The notes under the pieces were generated by a model that was not told where the DNA came from, ran no database searches, and saw nothing but the letters and a program-made list of their open reading frames with translations. The translations under genes and the position numbers were made by a program. From Bifidobacterium reuteri DSM 23975 (lineage in GTDB: Bacteria; Actinomycetota; Actinomycetes; Actinomycetales; Bifidobacteriaceae), in assembly GCF_000741695.1 (NCBI RefSeq), contig NZ_JGZK01000005.1, positions 62,001 to 126,000 on the forward strand: a stretch of 64,000 bases of DNA, given 5' to 3'. Of this stretch, positions 24,173-31,190 are shown piece after piece (positions within the stretch are counted from its first letter, which is position 1; the number at the start of each line of letters is the position of its first letter).

Positions 24173-24417
24173 CACAGCACCTTTTTTCTGAAGTCGATTT
24201 CCCGCGCACCTTTCCAGGAGTTGCAGGAGCGGCACAATGTCTGAAAATTCTTGATGGAATCCGCACCGCCGTCGGACCACGGATGCACATGGTCCAACGA
24301 CAGATTCTTGGCGCTACCGCATCGAAGGCATTTCCACCCGTCCCGCGAGTACACGGCCAAGCGGATTGAATCAGGGATGTAGGCTCTGGTGTCGGATCCG
24401 AGGTAGTCGCGTATCAC
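24172..24417 (-). CDS. HNH endonuclease inserted between two DnaD-like genes
   Basis: The product is 81 residues, starting with GTG at 24417 in a GTGA overlap. It has a CLRCGS knuckle, LSLDHVHPWSDGG and a NFQTLCRSCNSWKG segment, the full HNH beta-beta-alpha metal motif. It is small, free-standing, and sits between a short paralogue and the main replication gene. That is the usual position of mobile homing-type HNH genes in phages, though a recombination or repair role is possible. Confidence 0.85.
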   Translation of the reverse strand: MIRDYLGSDTRAYIPDSIRLAVYSRDGWKCLRCGSAKNLSLDHVHPWSDGGADSIKNFQTLCRSCNSWKGAREIDFRKKVL

Positions 24418-24659
24418 GTAGCAGCCTCGTCGTCGCACTTGAGCAGCATGCCGGAGGCCAGGAGGTCGGCCACATCCTGGTCCGTGGCGCCGAGCACGAA
24501 CAGGAGCGTGTCCTCGTCGATGCGTCCGTCCGACGTGTGGTCGGAGCACCAGCTGATGGCGAGGACGTGCAGGAGCGCGGCGGCCGGATTGCGGCGGCGC
24601 AGTTTGAGCACGTCCTTGTCCTGCCAGTACTGGTTGCTGAGTTTCGCGTATCCGGCCAT
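24414..24659 (-). CDS. Short DnaD-like domain protein, paralogue of the replication gene N-terminus
   Basis: The product is 81 residues: MAGYAKLSNQYWQDKDVLKL, LHVLAISWCSDHTSDGRIDE, LFVLGATDQDVADLLASGML. It aligns by eye along its length with residues 4 to 80 of the replication protein (same WQ--V, A-S-C and LGA-D-D landmarks) but stops where that protein's linker begins. It may modulate replication initiation or be a remnant of a duplication around the HNH gene. Confidence 0.7.
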   Translation of the reverse strand: MAGYAKLSNQYWQDKDVLKLRRRNPAAALLHVLAISWCSDHTSDGRIDEDTLLFVLGATDQDVADLLASGMLLKCDDEAAT

Positions 24660-24733
24660 CAGCGTCTCCTTCCCAGGAATGCGATCACTACGGTGGCGGC
24701 GATCAGGAGGACCGCCGCCGTGGCTCCGTTCAT
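24659..24733 (-). CDS. Twenty-four-residue hydrophobic peptide
   Basis: MNGATAAVLLIAATVVIAFL followed by GRRR, a single membrane helix with a basic end. ATGA overlaps at both ends place it exactly between two clear genes, which is the main evidence that it is translated. Confidence 0.5.
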   Translation of the reverse strand: MNGATAAVLLIAATVVIAFLGRRR

Positions 24734-25242
24734 GCGTCCGGCCCCAGGGGGAGCCCGTCGTTGAGGATCAGCGCGAACCGTTCCAACGGGAGCCAGACGA
24801 GATGCGGGTTGCGTGGCACGCGCCTGGCCTCCCCGCGCAGCTGTTCCGTGAGCTCGGCGAGGTCGGCGACATGCAGGCCCGTCAGACCGGTGAGGAACCG
24901 TTCGAAGGTGTCCTCGTCCATGACGGCCATCTGGGCGCCCATGCCCTTCAGGCTTTTCACACCGACGCCCTTCCGGTGTTTGACGAGCACCCCGTACGGG
25001 GTGTCCATGTTCGCCATCTCCACCAATGTCTGCCTCCAGTGCTCCCGGTATTGGGGCTCCTTCGTGTCCTTGCATTCCACGCATACGGGTTCGCCACGGA
25101 ACCTGACGCCGCGGATGTCGCCCTCGTCGAGTCGGCCCTTCAACGGCATGCGGTCGATGCGCGTGTCCTGCAACGCCCACGCGAGGTAACGCACCGTCCA
25201 GGTCTCCATGCTGGTGCCCTTACTTTTGCTCGGATTGCCCAT
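24730..25242 (-). CDS. PD-(D/E)XK family nuclease
   Basis: The product is 170 residues, start at 25242 after GAGGAGTAGACAC. The core shows the nuclease pattern: a basic start (GNPSKSKGTSME), MPLKGRLDEGDIRGVRFRGE and PVCVECKDTKEP, where Asp (GDI) and Glu-Cys-Lys provide the D...ExK metal site. Then comes a helix with Gln/Glu (YREHWRQTLVEMANMD) and a final strand (YGVLVKHRKGVG). Phage proteins of this group act in recombination or as Holliday junction resolvases. It lies in the recombination cluster beside SSB and RecT. Confidence 0.75.
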   Translation of the reverse strand: MGNPSKSKGTSMETWTVRYLAWALQDTRIDRMPLKGRLDEGDIRGVRFRGEPVCVECKDTKEPQYREHWRQTLVEMANMDTPYGVLVKHRKGVGVKSLKGMGAQMAVMDEDTFERFLTGLTGLHVADLAELTEQLRGEARRVPRNPHLVWLPLERFALILNDGLPLGPDA

Positions 25243-25246
25243 GTGT

Positions 25247-25375
25247 CTACTCCTCCTCGGCTTCCTCCGCGCACTGCGGGCATGGTATGGGACGTGTCGG
25301 GAACAGGCTGCACCCGTGTATCGGGCAATGGGGTTCCACATCCTCGGGCTCCTCGTCGCGGTACAGGTGCAGCAT
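25247..25375 (-). CDS. Forty-two-residue zinc-ribbon peptide
   Basis: MLHLYRDEEPEDVEPHCPIH then GCSLFPTRPIPCPQCAEEAE. Cys-Pro-Ile-His-Gly-Cys and Cys-Pro-Gln-Cys give a four-ligand zinc ribbon. It starts in a TGATG overlap with SSB and ends 4 nt before the nuclease gene. Too short for standard gene callers but well placed. Confidence 0.6.
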   Translation of the reverse strand: MLHLYRDEEPEDVEPHCPIHGCSLFPTRPIPCPQCAEEAEEE

Positions 25376-25800
25376 CAGAACTCCGGCTCCGTGTCCGATT
25401 GCGGCGCCGCCCACGGGTCGGAGGCCGGCGGCTGTGGTTGGGCTCCCGTGAACCCGCCCGTCTGCGGCTGCTCGTCCTTCCTGTGGAGGAAGCCGATCGC
25501 GTCCGCGTACACGCGCAATTCACTGCCCTGGCCCCCGTCCTTCTTCTGGTAGAAGCGTTGGGACAGGCGGCCGGTGACGAGCAGCTTCACGCCCTTATGC
25601 ACGTAGGGGAGCTGTCTTGCGGCCGTGGGCGAGCATTCCACGGTGATCCACATGGTGCCCTGGTCATGCCATTGGTTCTGCTGGTCGTAGTAGCCCTGGG
25701 AGACGCCAACGCTGAACGTGGTCAGGCTACGCCCGTTGTCGAACTCCCTGGTCTCCGGATCCCGGCCCACGTTGCCGGTGAAGCTCACGTTCACGCCCAT
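25375..25800 (-). CDS. ssb: Phage single-stranded DNA-binding protein
   Basis: The product is 141 residues. The OB fold spans residues 1 to about 105 (MGVNVSFTGNVGRDPETREF, WITVECSPTAARQLPYVHKG, KLLVTGRLSQRFYQKKDGG). The C-terminal tail is Gln/Pro-rich and ends DTEPEF rather than the usual DDDIPF but keeps the acid-aromatic tip used for partner binding. It is next to recT, as in many phage recombination modules. Confidence 0.93.
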   Translation of the reverse strand: MGVNVSFTGNVGRDPETREFDNGRSLTTFSVGVSQGYYDQQNQWHDQGTMWITVECSPTAARQLPYVHKGVKLLVTGRLSQRFYQKKDGGQGSELRVYADAIGFLHRKDEQPQTGGFTGAQPQPPASDPWAAPQSDTEPEF

Positions 25801-25803
25801 GGC

Positions 25804-26859
25804 TCACTCGCCCTCCCTGACGCTGGCCTTCAACTGGGCGAGCACCACATCGAGATCGGCTTCCGGCAGTCCGCCGGTCTCCTTCACCTCGCGTCCGAGG
25901 ACCTTCGAGATCGTCCCGCACGCCTCCGCGTCCGACGTGACGCCCAACTGCTGGAAACGGCGGATCACGTCGCGACGCTTCACCTCGACAGGATCCGGCT
26001 CCTCGGCGGGCTGTTCCGTCCCGCCGTCCGCGAGCACGCCGTCAATGTCCGAAGGCTCTTCGGGGGCGTCGGCGTCCGAGTCGGGCAAGCCTTCCGGTGA
26101 GGATGGGAGAATACCTGAGTAGTCCGGAGTGTATGCATCTACGTGTTGCTGTACTTCCTCCTTCACATCGGCACTGTTCGGGAGCATCTTGAACGCCCTG
26201 CGGATTACGGATTTGATGGCCATGGCCTCGTAGTCCGTCACCCATGGGCCGTTGTTCTTTGACTTGCTGCGGGAGCGGACGGCGTCCACCTCATCTCTGG
26301 TCATCACATCAAGCTGATGGCCTCCGTCCTTGAACAGCGCGATGAAGTACACATGAGTGAGTTTCGCGTTCCTGGGTCGTTTCTCGGCGGGAATATGCAC
26401 CAGATCCTCATGCAGGCCAAACTGGTAATGGAATTCGTCGCCATCATAAACGGCCTTTGCCTGCATGCTCTTGATTTCCCCGCTATTTCGCGCCAATTGG
26501 AGCATGCCTCGGTAGCCGATGAGGAATGTGGCCTCCATCTCATTGTTCTTGTTGTTGAAGAACGGGATGATATACGCTTTGCCGAGTCCGTCTGCGTTTG
26601 ACAGTTCAAGGCCGAGCTGGGCGCATTTCATGAAACATGAGAGCACGCTGTTGAGAGTGCATTCCCGTAGTTTGGGTTCACGGCTCAGCGTGCTTTGGTA
26701 CATCTGGAATATGCGATCGGGGGTCATATGCTTCGGCATGGATGCCACGATGCGGGGCCAATCCTTCTCCAAGGCCGTCATGAACTGCTGCTTCCGTTCC
26801 TGGTCGTTTGGCATTGCTTGCAACTGGCGATTTTGGATGGATCGTGCGAGTTGTCCCAT
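25804..26859 (-). CDS. recT: RecT-family single-strand annealing protein
   Basis: The product is 351 residues, start at 26859 (TAATG with the HNH gene). Core features of RecT: LSCFMKCAQLGLELSNADG, GKAYIIPFFNNKNNEMEATF, LIGYRGMLQLARNSGEIKSM, VWDYEAM-type segment (TDYEAMAIKSVIRRAFKML). The C-terminal 110 residues are acidic and variable. It anneals single strands made by the neighbouring YqaJ-type exonuclease and probably contacts the phage SSB. Confidence 0.95.
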   Translation of the reverse strand: MGQLARSIQNRQLQAMPNDQERKQQFMTALEKDWPRIVASMPKHMTPDRIFQMYQSTLSREPKLRECTLNSVLSCFMKCAQLGLELSNADGLGKAYIIPFFNNKNNEMEATFLIGYRGMLQLARNSGEIKSMQAKAVYDGDEFHYQFGLHEDLVHIPAEKRPRNAKLTHVYFIALFKDGGHQLDVMTRDEVDAVRSRSKSKNNGPWVTDYEAMAIKSVIRRAFKMLPNSADVKEEVQQHVDAYTPDYSGILPSSPEGLPDSDADAPEEPSDIDGVLADGGTEQPAEEPDPVEVKRRDVIRRFQQLGVTSDAEACGTISKVLGREVKETGGLPEADLDVVLAQLKASVREGE

Positions 26860-27368
26860 TACTGTGCCTCCTTGGCGTACGCGAATCGATGGTTTTTGAC
26901 TGCCCGGATGGTTGCCGTACAAACGCCGAATCTTTTGCTCAGTTCGATTTCCGTCTCGCTTGACGAGCGAATGAGGGCGACTTCTTCAGGACCGAGCTTC
27001 ACGGGCTTTTTCTTAAGGCCTGTTCTGTACGCATGCCGGTTGTTCCCGCTATAGGTCGTCCATTCAAGATTGGTTACGTGATTGTCGGTCTTATCGCCGT
27101 TCTTGTGGTTTATCACCGGCAGATGCCAGGGATTCTCGATAAACGCTTCGGCGATAAGCCGGTGCAGGTATCTCATAGATTGCCTGCCTTCCTGCCAAAG
27201 ACTGACAACGAGGTATCCGTTCCGGCCTAGGGCTGGGCGCAGATATTTCTCCGGCACCGTCTTCACAAAACCGTTTTTGCAAGTTACCTTGTGACGGATG
27301 CTGCGGACTTTGCCACTGTCGGATATTTCGTAATAATCGAAACCCGCTATTGCCTTCCAACGCATCAT
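26859..27368 (-). CDS. NUMOD4/HNH homing endonuclease between exonuclease and recT
   Basis: The product is about 169 residues (ATGATG at 27368; AAGGAG upstream). The N-terminus is a NUMOD4 motif (WKAIAGFDYYEISDSGKVRS), followed by an HNH_3-type nuclease (YLHRLIAEAFIENPWHLPVI, NHKNGDKTDNHVTNLEWTT) and a C-terminal helix-turn-helix (LSKRFGVCTATIRAVKNHR). It is locally richer in A+T than the flanking recombination genes. It interrupts the usual exo-recT order without breaking either gene, the hallmark of a free-standing homing endonuclease. Confidence 0.92.
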   Translation of the reverse strand: MMRWKAIAGFDYYEISDSGKVRSIRHKVTCKNGFVKTVPEKYLRPALGRNGYLVVSLWQEGRQSMRYLHRLIAEAFIENPWHLPVINHKNGDKTDNHVTNLEWTTYSGNNRHAYRTGLKKKPVKLGPEEVALIRSSSETEIELSKRFGVCTATIRAVKNHRFAYAKEAQ

Positions 27369-28351
27369 TTCTCCTTCAACTGCTTGAATCTGAACGTCCT
27401 GCCCGAGCTGGGCTTGACCTCCCGCGTGTAGCCCTTCCGGTGGAACGGCTTGTACGTGGCCTCGAACCCCTGGCATCGGACTCCCTCGCTGTCGCCGATG
27501 CGCACGATCAGCGCGTCCTGCAGCAGCTTCACGTCGTCCGCCGCCTCCATGGCACGCTGCCTGGCCTGCTCGTATTCGGCCATCAGGGAGGCGAGTTCGG
27601 GATCGTCGTCGGCGGCCAGGATGCCCTCCGTGGGCTCCGGGTACGCCTTCGCCACGTCCACGCCCTTGAGCCGTGGCATCCTTCCGCCGGTCACGAACCC
27701 CCAGAACTCCTCGGCCGCCTGTATGACCGCCTGCACGTCCTGCTCGTCACGTTCGAAGCGCACCTCCACCGGCTCGCCCTCGCCGAGGTCCGCGTAGAAG
27801 AAGCCCCACGTGAACCCGGTGACCGCCATGTAATGCGTGACCTGCGCCATGTAATAGTCGGGGGCGATAAGGTTCCCGTCGGCGTCATGCCAGTCCGTGC
27901 GGCCGCGCATGGCACCGGCCGTCTTGATCTCCAACACGCCCCACGAATCGGATTCCGGATCGTAGATGAAACCGTCCAATGAGGCGTGCATCAGGGGATG
28001 CGCCCTGGACGTGAGGCTGATGTCGGTGCCGTCTATCACCTGATATTCCGGGTGCAGTCTACGGAAACGGCGGCGAAGCTCCACCTCGAGCGCGTTGCCC
28101 TTGACGACGGCCCACTTGCCGCTGATGTCCTCGGGCTCCTGCCGTCCGGTCTTCTCCAACCACAGGTCGTAGGGCGTCATCCACGGGTTGAGGCCGAGGA
28201 TCGTGCTCATGTCCGAGCCGCCCACGCCCAATCGGCGGAACCGCAGCCACGCCTCATGGCGTGACCGTTTCGTGGTGCCGGAACCCTTGAACCGGTGAAT
28301 ATCGAACATGCCGGACGATTTCGCGGCCATGTCCACCGTCATTCGCACCAT
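27365..28351 (-). CDS. YqaJ-type (lambda exonuclease family) recombinase
   Basis: The product is 328 residues. The YqaJ domain covers residues about 28 to 215: SRHEAWLRFRRLGVGGSDM, then LGLNPWMTPYDLWLEKTG, HPLMHASLDGFIYDPESD and WGVLEIKTAGAMRGR. Asp of LDG and Glu-Ile-Lys (EIK) are the metal-binding D-ExK residues. The C-terminal region is helical. It digests 5' strands to feed RecT, forming the phage homologous recombination pair. Confidence 0.93.
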   Translation of the reverse strand: MVRMTVDMAAKSSGMFDIHRFKGSGTTKRSRHEAWLRFRRLGVGGSDMSTILGLNPWMTPYDLWLEKTGRQEPEDISGKWAVVKGNALEVELRRRFRRLHPEYQVIDGTDISLTSRAHPLMHASLDGFIYDPESDSWGVLEIKTAGAMRGRTDWHDADGNLIAPDYYMAQVTHYMAVTGFTWGFFYADLGEGEPVEVRFERDEQDVQAVIQAAEEFWGFVTGGRMPRLKGVDVAKAYPEPTEGILAADDDPELASLMAEYEQARQRAMEAADDVKLLQDALIVRIGDSEGVRCQGFEATYKPFHRKGYTREVKPSSGRTFRFKQLKEK

Positions 28352-28509
28352 CAGTCCTTCCCTCCCATGTCCTCAAGATTCAGACGCGAGTCCTGCAAAG
28401 CCTGCATGAGCAGGCTCTCCAACGCGGTCTCGCTCGGCGTGACCCGTAATCCGGCCAACTCCGGCTGCAGCGCCTTGCTGAGTCTCTGTACGAGTTCGAT
28501 GTCACTCAC
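28351..28509 (-). CDS. Small helical phage protein
   Basis: The product is 52 residues with a GTG start at 28509 in a GTGA overlap: VSDIELVQRLSKALQPELAG, then VTPSETALESLLMQALQDSR. Two amphipathic helices; no family recognised. It ends in a TGATG overlap with the exonuclease gene. Confidence 0.6.
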   Translation of the reverse strand: MSDIELVQRLSKALQPELAGLRVTPSETALESLLMQALQDSRLNLEDMGGKD

Positions 28510-28730
28510 TGGCGTTTCACCTTCCCCTGCAGATAGTCGGCGCGGCTGTACCTGTTGGCCTCGTCCGTGCGTTCGATGTCCTCGCGACGCCAGCCCATGA
28601 AACACCCGTTGACGCCACGCACCGGCTCCGGATACGGGCTGGTCAGATGCCCGCTCGACCATTTCGCCACCGTCGAATACGAGCGGTGGCAATGCGCCGC
28701 TAGCTCTCTGATGGTCATGAGACCCTCCAT
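28506..28730 (-). CDS. Helix-turn-helix protein, excisionase/AlpA-like
   Basis: The product is up to 74 residues (ATG 28730; an alternative ATG at 28718 has GGAGGG 5 nt upstream). The domain reads MTIRELAAHCHRSYSTVAKW then PYPEPVRGVNGCFMGWRRED, the winged HTH of the MerR-like/AlpA family with its characteristic wing before a short helix. It opens the recombination part of the early operon. Possible excisionase; a second AlpA-like protein lies at 18953 to 19165. Confidence 0.75.
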   Translation of the reverse strand: MEGLMTIRELAAHCHRSYSTVAKWSSGHLTSPYPEPVRGVNGCFMGWRREDIERTDEANRYSRADYLQGKVKRQ

Positions 28731-29157
28731 CGTGGTATCCTTTCCCTTGTTGGTATCCTGTTTTTCCTTGGGGCCCCGGTTGCAGCCGGGGCCTTTTCTG
28801 TTATGCGGGATCCGCGCTGGCCGTGTCACCGGCCCGCATTTGTCGGATGGGCCTCGACGGCCATCGTTCCCCCGACCTCCCGAAGAAATCAGGGAAAAAG
28901 AAGGGCGTCGCGGGTGGCGTTGACGCGGATCCCCGTGGACCGAGCCGAATCGAACGGCATCCCGTCGTTTGCCACGCCACATGAAACGTGATCTCCGACG
29001 GTGGCTAGCCTGCCGGCCCCAGGGTGGCGGGAACGGAACCACTGACCCAGTCAGACGCTCCCGCCGGTGTTCAAGAAAACTTTTCGGTTATTTGGGATTT
29101 ACGGTCTCCTTTACCGCCGTCCGCCCGTGAGGAAAACCAGCAACAGGCGGGCAAGAA
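28731..29157. other. Non-coding leader region of the recombination operon
   Basis: 427 bases with no convincing frame. It holds a perfect GGCCCCGG/CCGGGGCC hairpin (28772 to 28793) followed by TTTTCTGTT on the plus strand, which would stop rightward transcription, and a G/C-rich stretch up to 29020. The minus-strand mRNA of the HTH gene must cross it, so it may also act as a leader structure. Confidence 0.5.
28772..28797 (+). terminator. Plus-strand terminator-like hairpin
   Basis: 8-bp GC stem with a 6-nt loop and four T residues on the plus strand. No plus-strand gene precedes it locally. Confidence 0.55.
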
Positions 29158-29418
29158 TCATTCGGTCAGATACGGTCCGACCTTGCGCAGCATCCATGGA
29201 AGGAGGAGCCTGCAGCCCGCCGCCACGTAAACGATCAGTGCGATGGTGTTGCCCAGGGGGTGCGCGCAGCCGTCGTGGGTGAGCAGCCACAGGAGCGAGC
29301 CGGCGAGCACTGTCAGCCACAGCAGGCCGGTCAGGTACGGGTACCGGTCGCGGAGCCTGCGCGGTCGTGTCGGCCGCTCGAAGCCGCTGAAGTGACGCCC
29401 GTAATCATGCACGTCCAT
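29158..29418 (-). CDS. Small two-helix membrane protein of the lysogeny module
   Basis: The product is 86 residues, start MDVHDYGRHFSGFERPTRPR after GAAGGAGGACGGCGTG. Two hydrophobic segments (LTGLLWLTVLAGSLLWLL and NTIALIVYVAAGCRLLL) with a short polar loop (THDGCAHPLG). The first 25 residues are basic and cytoplasmic by charge. It is divergent from the leaderless gene at 29452 with only 33 nt between start codons. Function unknown; could be exclusion-related. Confidence 0.65.
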   Translation of the reverse strand: MDVHDYGRHFSGFERPTRPRRLRDRYPYLTGLLWLTVLAGSLLWLLTHDGCAHPLGNTIALIVYVAAGCRLLLPWMLRKVGPYLTE

Positions 29419-29438
29419 CACGCCGTCCTCCTTCCAGA

Positions 29439-29444
29439 TAGAAT
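29439..29444 (+). promoter_or_regulatory. TAGAAT -10 box of a leaderless gene
   Basis: TAGAAT followed by exactly 7 nt and the ATG at 29452; no Shine-Dalgarno. The upstream sequence CCATCACGCCG matches that before the second such gene at 30238. Confidence 0.6.
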
Positions 29445-29451
29445 CCATGTC

Positions 29452-30120
29452 ATGGATGGTTCCGTTATCGCGTCGTGGGCCGGCGCGCTCGTATCCCTCG
29501 CCGGCGTGGTCGTATCCGTATGGTGGCCATGGCGCAACCGGCCACAGGCCGATTGGACGTTGCTGAAGCACTCGACGGATCCGGACATCCCGCTGTCGGC
29601 GACCGTTCCCGGCCTGGCCGGCTGGCTTGCCTGTCGCGGGGAGAAAGAGCCTGACTTCATCTGCGGGATATACAATTCCGGGGACGGCGCCGCGTATGAC
29701 GTGGAGGTCGAAGGCAACGGCTGCACGGCGTACTTCCTGCAAATAACCGATGATGGAACGAACACGAAATACCTCACCCCCAGCAAAATCGCGCAGGTGA
29801 AGTCCACTGACGAACTGCTGCTGCTCGGTTTCAGGAGCAATGATGCCGACGTCATCGCGGTCCGCCTGATCTGGACGAAGCAGCCGACCCGGTTGCGTCG
29901 GCGCGTGAGTCTGACCTATGCGATCGAGGGGAGCATTCCGGAACAGCCCCGCTATCCCGTACCCGAGAAGCGAGGCCATTATCCGACGATGCTTCGTTGG
30001 TGTTTTGAGCATTCCCGTTTGGGATTATGGTTACATGGCAAGTCCCGTCGATGGGCCTGGCGGACTCTGGACGCTCCGCGAACAGACCATCCAGACGATC
30101 GAGAAGCCCCTCGCCGGTGA
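29452..30120 (+). CDS. Membrane-anchored prophage protein with beta-sandwich domain
   Basis: The product is 222 residues. It starts MDGSVIASWAGALVSLAGVV, an N-terminal membrane helix, followed by VSVWWPWRNRPQADW and a beta-rich domain (residues about 30 to 150) with FICGIYNSGDGAAYDVEVEG and VIAVRLIWTKQPTRLRRRVS. This resembles actinobacterial proteins with one helix plus an immunoglobulin-like fold in lysogeny modules. No ribosome site; the -10 box lies 7 nt upstream. The last 60 residues overlap a minus-strand frame and look less constrained. Candidate superinfection-exclusion or defence protein; unproven. Confidence 0.65.
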   Translation: MDGSVIASWAGALVSLAGVVVSVWWPWRNRPQADWTLLKHSTDPDIPLSATVPGLAGWLACRGEKEPDFICGIYNSGDGAAYDVEVEGNGCTAYFLQITDDGTNTKYLTPSKIAQVKSTDELLLLGFRSNDADVIAVRLIWTKQPTRLRRRVSLTYAIEGSIPEQPRYPVPEKRGHYPTMLRWCFEHSRLGLWLHGKSRRWAWRTLDAPRTDHPDDREAPRR

Positions 30121-30205
30121 TTGTCAGTAGCAGCACGTTCGACGTGGACACCAGCGCTGCCGTGACGCTGATGACGGCGGGGGTCCAACTAATGAAATCG
30201 TCCAT
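29852..30205 (-). CDS. Possible small membrane protein antisense to the end of the 29452 gene
   Basis: A 117-residue frame starts at 30205 with a very good site (GGAGGCGGCGTG-ATG). The first 45 residues look genuine: MDDFISWTPAVISVTAALVS, a membrane helix (VLLLTITGEGLLDRLDGLF), then charged sequence. Downstream the frame turns Ser/Arg-rich and overlaps the plus-strand gene by 268 nt, so its true end is uncertain. Its start region mirrors that of the 29158 to 29418 gene. Confidence 0.35.
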   Translation of the reverse strand: MDDFISWTPAVISVTAALVSTSNVLLLTITGEGLLDRLDGLFAERPESARPIDGTCHVTIIPNGNAQNTNEASSDNGLASRVRDSGAVPECSPRSHRSDSRADATGSAASSRSGGPR

Positions 30206-30224
30206 CACGCCGCCTCCCTGCGGG

Positions 30225-30230
30225 TAGTAT
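30225..30230 (+). promoter_or_regulatory. TAGTAT -10 box of a leaderless gene
   Basis: TAGTAT, 7 nt, then ATG at 30238. The same CCATCACGCCG element lies upstream as at 29439, and no Shine-Dalgarno is present. Confidence 0.6.
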
Positions 30231-30237
30231 CCGGTTC

Positions 30238-30822
30238 ATGGATTGGTGGAACATGTTCTGGACCGGCCTCGGCGCCGTCGGTGGAACGTTCGGCACGGTC
30301 GCCGGCCTTGTCGCCCTCGTCCAGACGCGCAAGGCGAACAAGCTCGCGCAGCGTGCCAACGAGCTGGCCGAGACGGCCAACCGTGAAGCCGGGACGGCCA
30401 ACAAGCTGGCAGAACACGCGAACGAGATAGCTTTGGACGCCAATGAGGTCGCGGAGCGGGCGCTCCGGGTTGGCGCGGACCAGACCGTATACGATTGGAC
30501 GGTTCGGGTCGAGGATGATGGCCGGACCATCGTCCTTCGCAATCACTGCGCACATGCTGCTGACGATGTCGCCGTCACGGTTCGGTCGGGAGACGCAGCA
30601 ATAGTCGACGCCACGTTCGACCATGTAGCCGGTTTTCGCGTACTGCGCCTCGATGCATCGCGCACGGTCGACCAGATCGTCGAACATCAGCGGAAACTCA
30701 ACCCAGCTTTCCTTCACGGCCTTGCCATACGGTTCGAGATCGAGGTCCACATATCGTGGGTCAGCGAGCTCGGGATGCACCGAGACCAGGTAGTCGATGA
30801 GATCGTCAGCTGTGAGCACTAG
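30238..30822 (+). CDS. Membrane-anchored coiled-coil prophage protein with beta domain
   Basis: The product is 194 residues. MDWWNMFWTGLGAVGGTFG leads into a membrane helix, then a coiled coil with a repeated (K/E)LAxxAN pattern (QRANELAETANREAGTANKL, HANEIALDANEVAERAL). Residues about 80 to 190 form a beta domain opening YDWTVRVEDDGRTIVLRN and HAADDVAVTVRSGD. The helix, spacer and beta domain order parallels the 29452 protein. A strong antisense frame (30205 to 30849) competes for the second half, but the first half has clear plus-strand codon bias. Probable lysogenic-conversion or exclusion protein. Confidence 0.65.
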   Translation: MDWWNMFWTGLGAVGGTFGTVAGLVALVQTRKANKLAQRANELAETANREAGTANKLAEHANEIALDANEVAERALRVGADQTVYDWTVRVEDDGRTIVLRNHCAHAADDVAVTVRSGDAAIVDATFDHVAGFRVLRLDASRTVDQIVEHQRKLNPAFLHGLAIRFEIEVHISWVSELGMHRDQVVDEIVSCEH

Positions 30823-30848
30823 CCGCTCCATCGAAACGCCGTAACCCA

Positions 30849-31124
30849 TCACTCCGCCTCCTTGCCGGTGAGCGCCTGCGAGCCCATCGCATGGCTCGCA
30901 GGCTTCAACACAAACTCAGGTTGGAGAAGTTCATAAGGCTCATAGCCTGTTACTTCGCAAAAGTCATGCAGGTCAGAGAGTGTCAACGGAATACTGCCGT
31001 TGATTCGCCGATTTGCGGCGTCTCGGCTTTGCTTCGTTAGCTCGGCATATTCGATAACGCTGATATGCCGATATGCCAAGACTGCTCTAAATCGGTCTGC
31101 CACAATGGAGTTGAGCTCCGGCAT
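30849..31124 (-). CDS. Small Cro/XRE-like regulator
   Basis: The product is 91 residues, start at 31124 behind GAAAGGAACG. Residues about 5 to 60 resemble an HTH fold (VADRFRAVLAYRHISVIEY, AELTKQSRDAANRRINGSIP, TLSDLHDFCEVTGYEPYELL). It is the second gene of the leftward early operon next to the repressor region, where Cro-type regulators sit. The C-terminal 25 residues are a flexible tail. Confidence 0.65.
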   Translation of the reverse strand: MPELNSIVADRFRAVLAYRHISVIEYAELTKQSRDAANRRINGSIPLTLSDLHDFCEVTGYEPYELLQPEFVLKPASHAMGSQALTGKEAE

Positions 31125-31159
31125 GAGCGACGTTCCTTTCGTGTTCTGCAATTTGCGAC

Positions 31160-31190
31160 GCCGGGCCCTTGGGCCCGGCCTGTAGTTTTT
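31160..31190 (+). terminator. Plus-strand terminator-like palindrome
   Basis: Perfect GCCGGGCCC/GGGCCCGGC with a 2-nt loop, then CTGTAGTTTTT on the plus strand. It would stop rightward read-through toward the repressor. On the minus strand it forms a hairpin in the gap between two early genes. Confidence 0.5.

Noticed and set aside
27350..27982. Plus-strand frame of 210 codons
   Set aside because: Antisense to the YqaJ exonuclease, which carries the catalytic motifs.
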